Positions 41,887 through 50,721 of a stretch of DNA of 64,000 nt are shown piece by piece (the first letter of the stretch is position 1; the number at the start of each line of letters is the position of its first letter). The notes below the pieces were generated by a model that saw only the letters and a program-made list of their open reading frames with translations, had not been told where the DNA came from and did no database searches. The translations under genes were made by a program, and so were the position numbers. The stretch is from Micromonospora sp. WMMD961 (GTDB lineage: Bacteria > Actinomycetota > Actinomycetes > Mycobacteriales > Micromonosporaceae), in NCBI RefSeq assembly GCF_029626145.1, contig NZ_JARUBJ010000002.1, forward strand, positions 4,189,501-4,253,500, read 5' to 3'.

Positions 41887-44292
41887 ATGGGCACACCCCT
41901 GCTACGCCGACTCCGCACTCCCGCCCTGCCTGCGCTCGCGCTCGTCCTCACCGCCGGTCTCTGGGCCGCTCCGGCCACCGCCGCCCCTGCCCAGGAACCG
42001 GGCGTCACACTGCGCGTCTTCGACGTGCAGGTGCCGCTCTCCGAGCTCTGCACCCTCAAACCCGCGCAGACCCCCAACGTGGACAAGCTGATGTCCACCA
42101 TCAACTGGACCTCGGCGGCCGACTTCGGCTTCGAGGACAACTTCGTCTCGCAGGTACTCGGCAACATCACCACCACCCAGGCCGGCAGCTACACGTTCCG
42201 ACTCAGCAGCGACGACGGGTCCAAGCTCGCCATCGACAACACCGTGGTGATCAACCACGACGGGTTGCACGGCGCGACCCCACCGAAGGAGGGCACCGTC
42301 ACCCTCACCGCCGGCCTGCACCCGCTGCGCATCGACCACTTCGAGCGTGGCGGTGGGCAGCAGATCACCCTGGAGTGGAAGACGCCCGGTTCCTCGTCCT
42401 TCGTGGTCGTACCGAACTCCGCGTTGAGCACCGACGCCGGCGTGGTGCGGGTGACCGCACCCGGACGCAAGGAGTGCGAGGGCATCGCCGACACTCCCGG
42501 CGACGGCCTGCCACTGACCGGGGTGCACCCGGGCTACACGCTGACCAATCTGCGACCCGGCGGCTTCCAGCCGAAGGTCACCGGGATGGACTGGCTGGCC
42601 GACGGCCGGCTCGTCGTCTCCACCTGGGGCGGCAGCGACCAGTCCGGCACGTCCCAGGACGGTGAGGTCTGGATCCTCGGCAACACCGGCGGCGCGACCA
42701 CTCCGGGTGCCGTGACGACCAAGAAGATCGCCGGTGGGCTGAAGGAGCCGATGGGGCTGAAGGTCGTCGACGGGGTGGTCTACGTGACCGAGAAGCAGCG
42801 GCTGACCCGGCTGGTGAACACCGGCGGCGACGAGGCAGCCGAGCGCCTGGAGACCGTCGCCACCTGGCCGTACGGGGGCAACTTCCACGAGTTCGCGTTC
42901 GGCCTGCTCTACGCCGACGGGTTCTTCTACCTGAACCTGTCGGTGTCGATCAACTCCGGCGGCGCCACCACCAACCCGCAGCCCGCCACCAACCGGGGCA
43001 CCACCCTCAAGGTCAACAAGGACACCGGCGCGGTCAGCTACGTCGCCGGCGGCCTGCGGACCCCGCACGGCATCGGCTGGGGCCCGGAGGGCGGCATCTT
43101 CGTCACCGACAACCAGGGCGGTTGGCTGCCCTCGTCGAAGCTCGTGCACGTCAAGCAGGGCCGGTTCTTCAACCACTACACGAACCCGGCCGGTCCGTTC
43201 GACACCAACCCGGTCACCCCGCCGGTGCTGTGGATGCCGCAGAACGAGATCGCCAACTCTCCCAGCACCCCGCTGTACCTGACCAGCGGCCGGTACGCCG
43301 GCCAGTTCGTCATCGGCGACGTCACCTACGGCGGTCTGCAACGCGCCAACGTGGAGAAGGTCAACGGCGAGTACCAGGGCGCTTTGTTCCGGCTCACCCA
43401 GGGCCTGGAGGCGGGTGTCTCCGAGGTCAACATCGGCCCGGACGGCGCGATCTACGTCGGCGGGCTCGGCGCGGGCGGCAACTGGGGCCAGACCGGCAAG
43501 CTGTCGTACGGCCTGCAGAAGCTCACCCCGAACACCGCCACCACGTTCGAGATGCTCGCGATGCGCGCCACCACCACGGGCTTCGAGGTGGAGTACACCC
43601 AGCCGGTCTCGGCGACGACCGCCGCCGAGCTGGCCGCGCGCTACAAGATCAAGCAATGGCGGTACGTGGCGACGGCGAACTACGGCGGGCCGAAGATCGA
43701 CGAGGAGACGTTGACCGTCACCTCGGCCACCCTGTCGGCGGACGGCAAGAAGGTCAGCCTCGCGGTGGCCGGCCGCAAGGCCGGCCGGGTGGTGCACCTG
43801 CGCTCCCCGCGACCGTTCACCTCCACCAGCGGCCAGTCACTGTGGAGCACCGAGGCGTGGTACACGCTCAACTCCATCCCCGGCAGCCCGCCGCCGCCGA
43901 CCGGCGGCACCATCACCGGTGTCGGCGGCAAGTGCCTGGACGTCGACAACGCGGGCACCGCCGACGGTACGAAGATCCAGCTCTGGACCTGCAACGGCAC
44001 CGCGGCGCAGTCGTGGACACGGGTCGGCGACACGTACCGGGTGCTCGGCAAGTGCCTGGACGTCGACAATGGCGGCACCGCGAACGGCACGAAGATCCAG
44101 CTCTGGACCTGCAACGGCACCGGCGCGCAGGTCTGGCAGCCGCAGGGCGACGGGTCGATCCGCAACCCGCAGTCCGGCAAGATCATGGAGGCCGCCGGCG
44201 GTAACACCGGTGACGGCACCCAGATCCAGCTCGGCACGTACGCGGGCGGCGCACACCAGAAGTGGGTGGTCAGCAGCGGGGTAACCGGCTGA
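41887..44292 (+). CDS. secreted PA14 + six-bladed propeller + ricin B lectin protein
   Basis: An 801-residue exported multidomain protein. A Sec signal (residues 1-33, APATAAPA cleavage region) is followed by a PA14-like domain (about 45-185; GSYTFRLSSDDGSKLAIDN, LHPLRIDHFERGG), then an NHL/glucose-sorbosone dehydrogenase-like beta propeller (about 215-560; TPHGIGWGPEGGIFVTDNQG). After a linker, a beta-trefoil ricin B/CBM13 domain (about 665-800) shows repeated GKCLDVDN and IQLWTCNGT motifs. It probably acts on or binds extracellular polysaccharide. I see no quinone- or haem-binding motif, so dehydrogenase activity is uncertain. Confidence 0.84.
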   Translation: MGTPLLRRLRTPALPALALVLTAGLWAAPATAAPAQEPGVTLRVFDVQVPLSELCTLKPAQTPNVDKLMSTINWTSAADFGFEDNFVSQVLGNITTTQAGSYTFRLSSDDGSKLAIDNTVVINHDGLHGATPPKEGTVTLTAGLHPLRIDHFERGGGQQITLEWKTPGSSSFVVVPNSALSTDAGVVRVTAPGRKECEGIADTPGDGLPLTGVHPGYTLTNLRPGGFQPKVTGMDWLADGRLVVSTWGGSDQSGTSQDGEVWILGNTGGATTPGAVTTKKIAGGLKEPMGLKVVDGVVYVTEKQRLTRLVNTGGDEAAERLETVATWPYGGNFHEFAFGLLYADGFFYLNLSVSINSGGATTNPQPATNRGTTLKVNKDTGAVSYVAGGLRTPHGIGWGPEGGIFVTDNQGGWLPSSKLVHVKQGRFFNHYTNPAGPFDTNPVTPPVLWMPQNEIANSPSTPLYLTSGRYAGQFVIGDVTYGGLQRANVEKVNGEYQGALFRLTQGLEAGVSEVNIGPDGAIYVGGLGAGGNWGQTGKLSYGLQKLTPNTATTFEMLAMRATTTGFEVEYTQPVSATTAAELAARYKIKQWRYVATANYGGPKIDEETLTVTSATLSADGKKVSLAVAGRKAGRVVHLRSPRPFTSTSGQSLWSTEAWYTLNSIPGSPPPPTGGTITGVGGKCLDVDNAGTADGTKIQLWTCNGTAAQSWTRVGDTYRVLGKCLDVDNGGTANGTKIQLWTCNGTGAQVWQPQGDGSIRNPQSGKIMEAAGGNTGDGTQIQLGTYAGGAHQKWVVSSGVTG

Positions 44293-44303
44293 CCTCAGAC
44301 GAG

Positions 44304-44339
44304 GGGGCGTGGTCTGACCGGCGGGTCGGGCCGCGCCCC
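44304..44339. terminator. hairpin between the lectin and DUF2267 genes
   Basis: GGGGCG (44304-44309) pairs with CGCCCC (44334-44339), and an inner GACC-GGCG-GGTC stem lies inside. It begins 12 bp after the lectin stop. It is weaker than other terminators in the window, and the convergent position supports a bidirectional role. Confidence 0.4.
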
Positions 44340-44396
44340 GGCCGTACGAAGACCGTCGCAGCACGGTGCCCGAGGCGTCCGGCGGTCGGCCGTCGG

Positions 44397-44783
44397 TCAG
44401 GGGCCGTGTGGCAGCGGCTGCGCCAGCGCCCGCAGATCCGCCGGGAGCTGGGCCAACGCGTCCTCGAACTCGCGGTGCCCGACCACCCGGTGCATCGTCT
44501 GGAGCACCGCCCGGGTGCCCCGCTCAGCGGCCGGACGGTCGATGCCGGCGCGGTCGGCCACCCGGCGCAGGAACTCGTCGAGGCCGAACGCCTCCGGTGG
44601 CTCGGCGGCCTTGACCAGCAGCGGGCTCAGCTCGTCGGCCAGGTGCGGGGCCAACGCGCCCGACTCACCGCCGCTGAGCCGCTCGGTGAGGGTCCGCAGA
44701 ACGGCCTCGGTCAGTGGGCGCGCCTGCTCCGGCGGAACCCCCGCCCGTGCCGCGACCTTGTCGACGAACCCCAGCTCGGCCAT
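44397..44783 (-). CDS. DUF2267-family small protein
   Basis: A 128-residue all-helical protein. ERLSGGESGALAPHLADELSPLL and the second half-repeat FLRRVADRAGIDR, AVLQTMHRVVG match the DUF2267 pattern of two related four-helix halves (the longer match is described by its parts). The function of this family is unknown; homologues often sit near stress genes. It is transcribed away from the SnoaL-like gene and converges with the lectin gene. Confidence 0.75.
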   Translation of the reverse strand: MAELGFVDKVAARAGVPPEQARPLTEAVLRTLTERLSGGESGALAPHLADELSPLLVKAAEPPEAFGLDEFLRRVADRAGIDRPAAERGTRAVLQTMHRVVGHREFEDALAQLPADLRALAQPLPHGP

Positions 44784-44960
44784 GCCCCCGCCCTTCGTCC
44801 GGAGCCGGGTGGCTACCCGGGCCCTCCGACGGCAAACCCGACAGCCGCAGCGGGATGGTTCTGTTGGTTGCTCCGCGCGCCACCGTCCCCGTCTCGTACG
44901 GTGAGGTCGGACCGGGAACCCGACGGCTGCCGACGGCGGCCCGTGCCGCAGGAGGAGCAG

Positions 44961-45293
44961 ATGGCCGTCGACCTACCCGACGTGATCGACAGGTACTTCC
45001 GGGCCGTCAACGACCGGGACCTGGACGCCTTCGTCGCCTGCTTCGCGGACACCGCGAGTGTCGCCGACGAAGACCGGCTGTACGACGGGCGGGCGTCGAT
45101 CCGCGCGTGGCGGCAGAAGACGATGGACGCCTACTCGTACACCGCCGAGCCGGTCCGGGTGACAACGCAGGCGGGCGACTCGTACCTGGCCCTGACCCGG
45201 GTCTCCGGCGACTTCCCCGGCAGCCCGATCGAACTGCGGTACCGGTTCACCCTGCGCGACGGCCTGATCGGCGCCCTGGACATCCGCCCGTAG
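44961..45293 (+). CDS. SnoaL-like/NTF2-fold protein
   Basis: A 110-residue single-domain cone-shaped NTF2-like protein. The N-terminal DVIDRYFRAVNDRDLDAFVA and ASVADEDRLYDGRASIRAW segments are typical of SnoaL-like polyketide cyclase relatives and small isomerases. The ATG has GGAGGAG 3 bases upstream. It is 29 bp before the SDR gene and probably co-transcribed. The ligand is unknown. Confidence 0.8.
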   Translation: MAVDLPDVIDRYFRAVNDRDLDAFVACFADTASVADEDRLYDGRASIRAWRQKTMDAYSYTAEPVRVTTQAGDSYLALTRVSGDFPGSPIELRYRFTLRDGLIGALDIRP

Positions 45294-45322
45294 CCCCAGC
45301 AGACCAACGACGGGAGAGCGAC

Positions 45323-46159
45323 GTGCCGCGAGTATGGCTCATCACCGGGTGTTCCCGTGGTCTCGGGCGTGCCCTCGCCGAGGCCGTGCTGGCCGACGGC
45401 GACCAACTGGTCGCCACTGCCCGGAATCCCACCCAGCTCGACGCCCTCACCGAGCAGTACGGTGACCAGGTCCAGGCGGTGGCCCTCGACGTCACCGACC
45501 CGGCCGCCGCCCGCGCCGCCGTCGACACCGCCGTGGACGGGTTCGGGCGCCTGGACATCCTGGTGAACAACGCCGGGTACGCCGACGTCGCCGCGATCGA
45601 GGACATCTCGGAGGACGACTTCCGCGCGCAGATCGACGCGAACTTCTACGGGGTGGTCAACCTGTCCCGCGCCGTGTTGCCCACGATGCGTGCGCAGGGG
45701 CGGGGGCACATCGTCCAGATCTCCAGCGTCGGCAGCCGGGTCGCCAGCACCGGTCTGGGCGCGTACCAGTCCGCCAAGTGGGCGGTCAGCGGCTTCTCCG
45801 CGGTGCTCGCCAGGGAGGTCGAGACGTTCGGGATCCGGATCACCAGCGTCGAGCCGGGCGGGTTGCGCACCGACTGGGCCGGTTCGTCGATGAGCGCCCC
45901 GCCGATCAGCGAGCCGTACCGTCCGGTCATCGACCCGGCCGTGCAGCGGCTGCGTCAGGGCAGCGGCAAGCAGCCGGGCGACCCGGTCCGGGCCGCTCAG
46001 GCGATCATCCGGATCACCCAGGTCGACGACCCACCCCTGCGGTTGCTGCTCGGTGCCGACGCGGTGGCGGCCGCCTCGGCTGCCGCCGAGGCCCTCGCGG
46101 CGTCCGACGCGCGGTGGCGGGAGCTGAGCGAGTCCATCGCCTACGACACGGCCACCTGA
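45323..46159 (+). CDS. short-chain dehydrogenase/reductase
   Basis: A 278-residue classical SDR. The cofactor site is WLITGCSRGLGRALAEAVL, NNAG is in ILVNNAGYADVA, and the catalytic Ser, Tyr and Lys lie in QISSVGSR and LGAYQSAKWAV. The C-terminus (EPGGLRTDWAGSS) is that of the oxidoreductase subgroup acting on ketones or steroids. The GTG has GGGAGAG 4 bases upstream. It follows the SnoaL-like gene and may share its substrate. Confidence 0.87.
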   Translation: MPRVWLITGCSRGLGRALAEAVLADGDQLVATARNPTQLDALTEQYGDQVQAVALDVTDPAAARAAVDTAVDGFGRLDILVNNAGYADVAAIEDISEDDFRAQIDANFYGVVNLSRAVLPTMRAQGRGHIVQISSVGSRVASTGLGAYQSAKWAVSGFSAVLAREVETFGIRITSVEPGGLRTDWAGSSMSAPPISEPYRPVIDPAVQRLRQGSGKQPGDPVRAAQAIIRITQVDDPPLRLLLGADAVAAASAAAEALAASDARWRELSESIAYDTAT

Positions 46160-46302
46160 GCGTCCCCTGGGTACCGGACCGACCACGCGTTTCGGGCCGG
46201 CCCGCAGGTGATCCGCCGCCGAACGGACGAACGGGCAAGAGCCCGGCGGATGACATGATGTGGCGACAACAGCTTCGGCGCGAGAAAGGTTGCTGCTGTC
46301 CG

Positions 46303-46386
46303 ATGGCGCACTTCGAGGCTCCCAGGTGCACGGCGAACGGGCCGATCGTGGTGGCGCTGACCGGTGACCCGCGACCGGAGGGCTGA
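46303..46386 (+). CDS. possible 27-residue leader peptide or small protein
   Basis: A short frame from ATG 46303 ends with TGA overlapping the ATG of the anti-sigma-factor-type gene by one base (TGATG). The predicted peptide begins MAHFEAPRCTANGPIVVALT. I do not recognise it, and GAAAGG is 13 bases upstream, so the ribosome site is poor. It could couple translation of the downstream kinase-like gene. Confidence 0.3.
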   Translation: MAHFEAPRCTANGPIVVALTGDPRPEG

Positions 46387-46805
46387 TGCCCGCCGAGCAA
46401 CGCGACACCGTGATCGAGCCGAGCGCTCCCGCCCACTTCGCGGACACCATGGCATACCAGGTGGCGACCGACGTGCGAGCGCTACGCGCGTTCGTCAGCG
46501 CCGCCGCGCTGGCCCGGGGCCTGCCGCCGCACCGGGTGGAACTGCTGACGCTGGCGGTCAGTGAGCTGGCCTCCAACACGTTGCAGCACACCACCGGCGG
46601 CGGTCGGGTCCTGCTCTGGGCCGAGTCGGGCCACCTGTTCTGCGACGTCGTCGACCGGGGACCGACGCGGACGTTCGGCCTGGGCATGCCGGCCACCGAC
46701 GCGGTACGAGGCCGTGGGCTGGCGATCGTGGAGCAGATCTGCGACGAGGTCGTGGTGCTCACCAACGCCGGGGAGACCGTCGTACGGATCCGCCTGACCC
46801 TGTGA
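46386..46805 (+). CDS. anti-sigma-factor-like ATP-binding protein (HATPase_c_2)
   Basis: A 139-residue GHKL ATPase domain of the RsbW/SpoIIAB superfamily. The N box is AVSELASNTLQHT, the G1 box is VVDRGP and the G2 box is VRGRGLAIVEQI. Such single-domain proteins phosphorylate STAS anti-anti-sigma factors or bind sigma factors; streptomycete-type genomes have many orphans like this. No sigma factor or STAS gene is adjacent, so its partner is unknown. Confidence 0.82.
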   Translation: MPAEQRDTVIEPSAPAHFADTMAYQVATDVRALRAFVSAAALARGLPPHRVELLTLAVSELASNTLQHTTGGGRVLLWAESGHLFCDVVDRGPTRTFGLGMPATDAVRGRGLAIVEQICDEVVVLTNAGETVVRIRLTL

Positions 46806-46910
46806 ACGCCGGCGGCGATCCATGCCCGCACCGGCCAGCTGGCCTGTCACAATGCGGACAGACCGGCCCCGTGGTGGGATCGGGTCGGACCCGACCGGGA
46901 GGACGGCACG

Positions 46911-47288
46911 ATGCCGGACAGCGCACGCGAGGCAGAGCTGCTCGACGCCGAGCGCACCCTGCAGGCCGCCCAGCGGGCCGGCGACGTCGACGCCCTCGAC
47001 CAACTGCTGGTCGACCAACTGATCTGCGTCGGCCCGGACGGCCGTACGTACACCAAGCAGGAGGACCTGACGGCACACCGGGAACGCCGCTCGGTGGTGC
47101 GGGAGTTGGTCGAGGAGCAGCTTGACCTGCTCGTCGTCGGGTCGACCGGGGTGACGTTCTTCCTGGGCCGGGTGGCCGGCACCTTCGACGGGGCGCCGTA
47201 CGCGGCTCGCCTGCGCTACACCCGGACCTGGATACACGACGACCCGCACGGCTGGCGGGTCCTCGCCGCGCACATCAGCCCGGTCTGA
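46911..47288 (+). CDS. DUF4440/NTF2-like small protein
   Basis: A 125-residue NTF2-fold protein. EAELLDAERTLQAAQRAGDV, LDQLLVDQLICVGPDGR and ARLRYTRTWIHDDPHGWRVL match the DUF4440 pattern. The function is unknown, possibly small-ligand binding. It is about 105 bp downstream of the anti-sigma-type gene, and a strong hairpin follows. Confidence 0.78.
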   Translation: MPDSAREAELLDAERTLQAAQRAGDVDALDQLLVDQLICVGPDGRTYTKQEDLTAHRERRSVVRELVEEQLDLLVVGSTGVTFFLGRVAGTFDGAPYAARLRYTRTWIHDDPHGWRVLAAHISPV

Positions 47289-47294
47289 CTCAGC

Positions 47295-47334
47295 CGTTCC
47301 TCCTTGACGAGCCGGCCCCGCTCGTCGAGGAACG
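47295..47334. terminator. bidirectional hairpin terminator
   Basis: CGTTCCTC and GACGAGC, interrupted by a 3-base bulge, pair with GCTCGTCGAGGAACG across a 7-base loop, giving 15 base pairs. It lies between the converging DUF4440 and MOSC genes. Confidence 0.7.
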
Positions 47335-47366
47335 CGAACCAACGGTCGCACCGGCAGGTCTTCTCC

Positions 47367-47837
47367 TCAGGTGACGACGGCGTCGATCGGGCCGACGCGC
47401 AGGGTGCCGTCGTTGAGCGGGGTGCAGCGGATGCCGCCGGTGGTGCGCAGTGCCTTCCAGGTGCCCGGGCCGACGGTGACGTCCATCCAGGCGCAGGGCC
47501 GGGCCGCCCGGTTGACCCGCAGGCTCACCGGACCGTCGCCGGAGTCCAGCACCAGCACCCGGCCGATCAGCTCGTCCACGGCGATGCCGTTGGTCAGGAT
47601 GTTGCGCCGGACCTCGGCCAGGCCGATGCCGTCCGGCAGCGATTCCTGGGCGATGACGGTGACGCTGGCGTCGCGGTGTGCCTGCTGGCCGAAGTACCGG
47701 TCGCCGACGATGCCGAGGCCGGCCCGGATCAGGACGGCGTCGACCAGCTCGCCGGGTGGGGCGGGTGCCGGGCCGTCGGCTGGCCGGCCCAGGAAACGGT
47801 GCACGGGCGAGGCCAGCAACTCGACGATCTCCGGCAT
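47367..47837 (-). CDS. MOSC-domain protein
   Basis: A 156-residue protein with a MOSC domain, a fold of molybdenum-cofactor sulfurases and mARC/YiiM-type molybdenum enzymes. The conserved cysteine lies in AARPCAWMDVTVG, with EVRRNILTNGIAVDELIGRV upstream (RRNI motif). Members bind molybdenum cofactor through the cysteine or sulfurate it. It is monocistronic and not obviously linked to the urea genes. Confidence 0.82.
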   Translation of the reverse strand: MPEIVELLASPVHRFLGRPADGPAPAPPGELVDAVLIRAGLGIVGDRYFGQQAHRDASVTVIAQESLPDGIGLAEVRRNILTNGIAVDELIGRVLVLDSGDGPVSLRVNRAARPCAWMDVTVGPGTWKALRTTGGIRCTPLNDGTLRVGPIDAVVT

Positions 47838-48032
47838 GGCAGGAATTGTACGAAGCGACCGGGCACCACGGGTCAGTTCCGCCCGACGGGACGGCCCTGG
47901 GGACGGACCGGGCGACGATGTCGGGCAGCATGATGCCGATCACCGCCGACCGGGCCGCCACCGGGCTGTCCCTCCATTACGGAGCGACACAGACGCGCAA
48001 GCCACACCCCGGCTCGGGCTGTGAGCGCGGCT

Positions 48033-48054
48033 GGCGGTGACCACCGGTCACGCC
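48033..48054 (-). terminator. hairpin after urtE
   Basis: GGCGGTGACC (48033-48042) pairs with GGTCACGCC (48046-48054) with one bulged base and a 3-base loop, about 18 bp after the urtE stop. It is a moderate terminator candidate for the urt operon. Confidence 0.45.
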
Positions 48055-48071
48055 CTGGCGGCGGTACGAGG

Positions 48072-48767
48072 TCAGACCGCCAGGGCCGCCCGGACGTCGC
48101 GCTCCGCGGTGACACCCCCGTCGCCGTGCGAGGTGACCCGGCCGGACTCCAGCACCTGGTAACGGTCCGCCACCCGCAGCGCGAAACCCAGGTGCTGCTC
48201 GACGAGCAGCACGCTGAACCCGGACTGCCGGGTCAGCTCGACGATTCGTTCCTGGATCTCCGCGACCACCGACGGTTGGATGCCCTCGGTCGGCTCGTCG
48301 AGCATCAGCAGCCTCGGCCGGGTGATCAGAGCGCGCGCGATGGCCAACTGTTGACGCTGCCCGCCGGAGAGCAGCCCGGCCCGACGCCGCAGCAGCGGAC
48401 GCAACGCCGGAAACAGGTCCAGTACCTCGGCGGTGGCCACCGCGCCGTCGCGCCGGCCGTCGGCGACCAACCGCAGATTCTCCGCGGCGGTCAGGTGCGG
48501 GAAACACTGTTGACCCTGCGGGACGTACGCCATCCCCCGCGCCACCCGCTCGTGCGGCCCGAGACGGGTGACGTCCTCGCCGTCCAGTTCGACGGTGCCG
48601 GTGCTCGGGCGCAGCAGCCCGGCGGCGACCCGCAGCAGGGTGCTCTTGCCGGCGCCGTTGTGCCCGAGCACCGCGGCCACCCCGTCCGGCGGGACGGCCA
48701 GGTCGACGCCGTGCAGCACCCGACTGCGGCCGTACCCGGCGTGCACTCCACGCAGCGTCAGCATCAT
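48072..48767 (-). CDS. urtE: urea ABC transporter ATP-binding protein UrtE
   Basis: A 231-residue LivF-like ATPase. Walker A is AVLGHNGAGKSTLLRVAAGL, the signature is LLSGGQRQQLAIARALI, and Walker B is LLMLDEPTEGIQPSVVAEIQ. The EPTEGIQPS motif marks UrtE rather than a branched-chain amino acid ATPase. The ATG overlaps the urtD stop by 4 bp. It is the last gene of urtABCDE. Confidence 0.92.
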   Translation of the reverse strand: MMLTLRGVHAGYGRSRVLHGVDLAVPPDGVAAVLGHNGAGKSTLLRVAAGLLRPSTGTVELDGEDVTRLGPHERVARGMAYVPQGQQCFPHLTAAENLRLVADGRRDGAVATAEVLDLFPALRPLLRRRAGLLSGGQRQQLAIARALITRPRLLMLDEPTEGIQPSVVAEIQERIVELTRQSGFSVLLVEQHLGFALRVADRYQVLESGRVTSHGDGGVTAERDVRAALAV

Positions 48768-49540
48768 GCCTCCAGGCCGGTGCGGGCCGACCCGGCGTCG
48801 ACCGGGTGGCCAAGGTAGACCTCCTGCACGCGCGGGTCCGCCTGGACCTGCGCCACCGTGCCCTCGCTGAGCACCCGTCCGGCGTGCAGCACGGTGACGC
48901 TGCGGGCGAACCGGCGCAGGAAGTCCATGTCGTGCTCGATCACGACGACCGTGCGGTCCCGGCTCACCGTCTCCAGCAGCGTCCCGGTGGCGTCGCGTTC
49001 CTCGTGGCTCATGCCGGCGACCGGTTCGTCGAGCAGCAGCAGCCGCGCGTCCTGTACCAGCAGCATCCCGATCTCCAGCCACTGCTTCTGGCCGTGCGCG
49101 AGCGTCCCGGCGAGGTGTTCGGCCCGGTCGACCAGCCCGATGGTCTCCAGCGCGGCCGCCACGTCGTCGGGGACACCCCGCCGACGGCGGGCCAGGGTCG
49201 CCCAGCCGCGCCGGGCGCCCGCCGCGATGTCGAGGTTCTGCAACACCGACAGCTCCTCGAAGACCGCCGACGTCTGGAACGTCCGCCCGATGCCCAGGCG
49301 GCTGATCCGGTGCACCGGGCGGCCCAACAGCTCGTCGTCTCCGAACCGGACCGAGCCGGTGGCCCGGACCAGCCCGGTGATCGCGTCGACGAGAGTGGTC
49401 TTGCCGGCCCCGTTCGGCCCGATCAGGAACCGGATGTCACCGGCGGGCACCTCCAGCGAGACGCCGTCGACGGCAGTGAAACCGTCGAAGCTGACCCGCA
49501 CGTCACGGACGGACAACCCGTCCAACCGCTCGCCGCTCAT
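48764..49540 (-). CDS. urtD: urea ABC transporter ATP-binding protein UrtD
   Basis: A 258-residue LivG-like ATPase. Walker A is FLIGPNGAGKTTLVDAITGL, and the signature is degenerate, AHGQKQWLEIGMLL, which together with LLLLDEPVAGMSHEERDATG is typical of UrtD. ATG 49540 overlaps the urtC stop and has GGAGG 10 bases upstream; an upstream frame of 16 codons is rejected. Confidence 0.92.
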   Translation of the reverse strand: MSGERLDGLSVRDVRVSFDGFTAVDGVSLEVPAGDIRFLIGPNGAGKTTLVDAITGLVRATGSVRFGDDELLGRPVHRISRLGIGRTFQTSAVFEELSVLQNLDIAAGARRGWATLARRRRGVPDDVAAALETIGLVDRAEHLAGTLAHGQKQWLEIGMLLVQDARLLLLDEPVAGMSHEERDATGTLLETVSRDRTVVVIEHDMDFLRRFARSVTVLHAGRVLSEGTVAQVQADPRVQEVYLGHPVDAGSARTGLEA

Positions 49541-50721
49541 GCCGCCGACACCTCCCGCTCGGCGCGTCGTCGGCCCGGTCGTAACCACCCGCGCCGGGCT
49601 GGCGTGGCGCCGCCGTCACGACGGCGGGCCAGCGCCCACAGCGACGCCAGACCACCGGGCAGGAACGCCACCACGACCACGAAGAGCAACCCCTGGAGGT
49701 ACGTCCACGTGCCCGGGAACCGCTCGGAGAGGGCGGTACGCGCCCAGGCCACCGCCACCGCGCCGAGCACCGGGCCGAGCAGGGTCGCCCGACCGCCCAC
49801 CGCGACGCCGATGACGAACTCGATCGACGGGACGATGCCGATCAGCGCGGGCGAGATGATGCCCACGGCCGGCACGAACAGCGCCCCGGCCAGGCCCGCC
49901 ATCCCCGCCGCGACCACGTACGCCACCAGCTTGACCGATGCCGGGTCGTAGCCGAGGAAGCGGACCCGTTCCTCGCCGTCGCGGACCGCCACCAGCAGCT
50001 CGCCGTAGCGACTGTGGATGAGCTGACGGGCCAGCGCGAGCAACGCCAACAGTGTGCCGGCGATGACGAAGTAGACCATCCGCTGGTTGACCGGGTCGTC
50101 CAGGTCGTACCCGAAGAAGCCCTTGATGTCGGTGAGCCCGTTGGTGCCACCGGTGGTGCCCTGCTGGCCGATCAGCAGGATCACCATCGCGGCGGCGAGC
50201 GCCTGGCTGAGGATGGCGAAGTACGCGCCCCGGACGCGGCGGCGGAAGACCAGCGAGCCCAACCCGAAGGCGACCGCCATCGGCAACAGCACCGTCGCGG
50301 GCAGCGCGAACCACGGGCTGGCGAACGGTCGCCACCACAGTGGCAGTTCGTCGAGCTGCCCGTACAGCTGCATGAAGTCGGGCATCCCACCCGGGCCCGC
50401 GTCGGCGAGCTTGAGGTGCATCGCCATCGCGTAGCCGCCGAGGCCGAAGAAGACCCCCTGGCCGAGGGTGAGCATGCCGCCCCGGCCCCAGGCGATCCCG
50501 ATCCCCACCGCGACCATGGCGACGCAGAGGTACTTGGCGAGCAGGGACAGCCGGAAGTCCGACAACACCAGCGGCGCGACGGCGAACAGCAGCGCCGCGC
50601 CGAACGCGAAGCCGGCCAGGGTCCGCACCCGCGAGCGACCGGCGGGCCGCCCCGGTGGTACGGCCCCGGCGGGTGCCGGGCGAACGGCGGTGTCGGGTGG
50701 CGCGGGGGTGAAGGCGGTCAT
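49537..50721 (-). CDS. urtC: urea ABC transporter permease UrtC
   Basis: A 394-residue LivM-like permease with about 9-10 hydrophobic segments. Hallmarks are GRGGMLTLGQGVFFGLGGYA, LTDIKGFFGYDLDDP and GYDPASVKLVAYVVAAGMAG. It has long charged ends. The start overlaps the urtB stop by 4 bp, with AGGAG 6 bases upstream. Confidence 0.92.
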   Translation of the reverse strand: MTAFTPAPPDTAVRPAPAGAVPPGRPAGRSRVRTLAGFAFGAALLFAVAPLVLSDFRLSLLAKYLCVAMVAVGIGIAWGRGGMLTLGQGVFFGLGGYAMAMHLKLADAGPGGMPDFMQLYGQLDELPLWWRPFASPWFALPATVLLPMAVAFGLGSLVFRRRVRGAYFAILSQALAAAMVILLIGQQGTTGGTNGLTDIKGFFGYDLDDPVNQRMVYFVIAGTLLALLALARQLIHSRYGELLVAVRDGEERVRFLGYDPASVKLVAYVVAAGMAGLAGALFVPAVGIISPALIGIVPSIEFVIGVAVGGRATLLGPVLGAVAVAWARTALSERFPGTWTYLQGLLFVVVVAFLPGGLASLWALARRRDGGATPARRGWLRPGRRRAEREVSAA

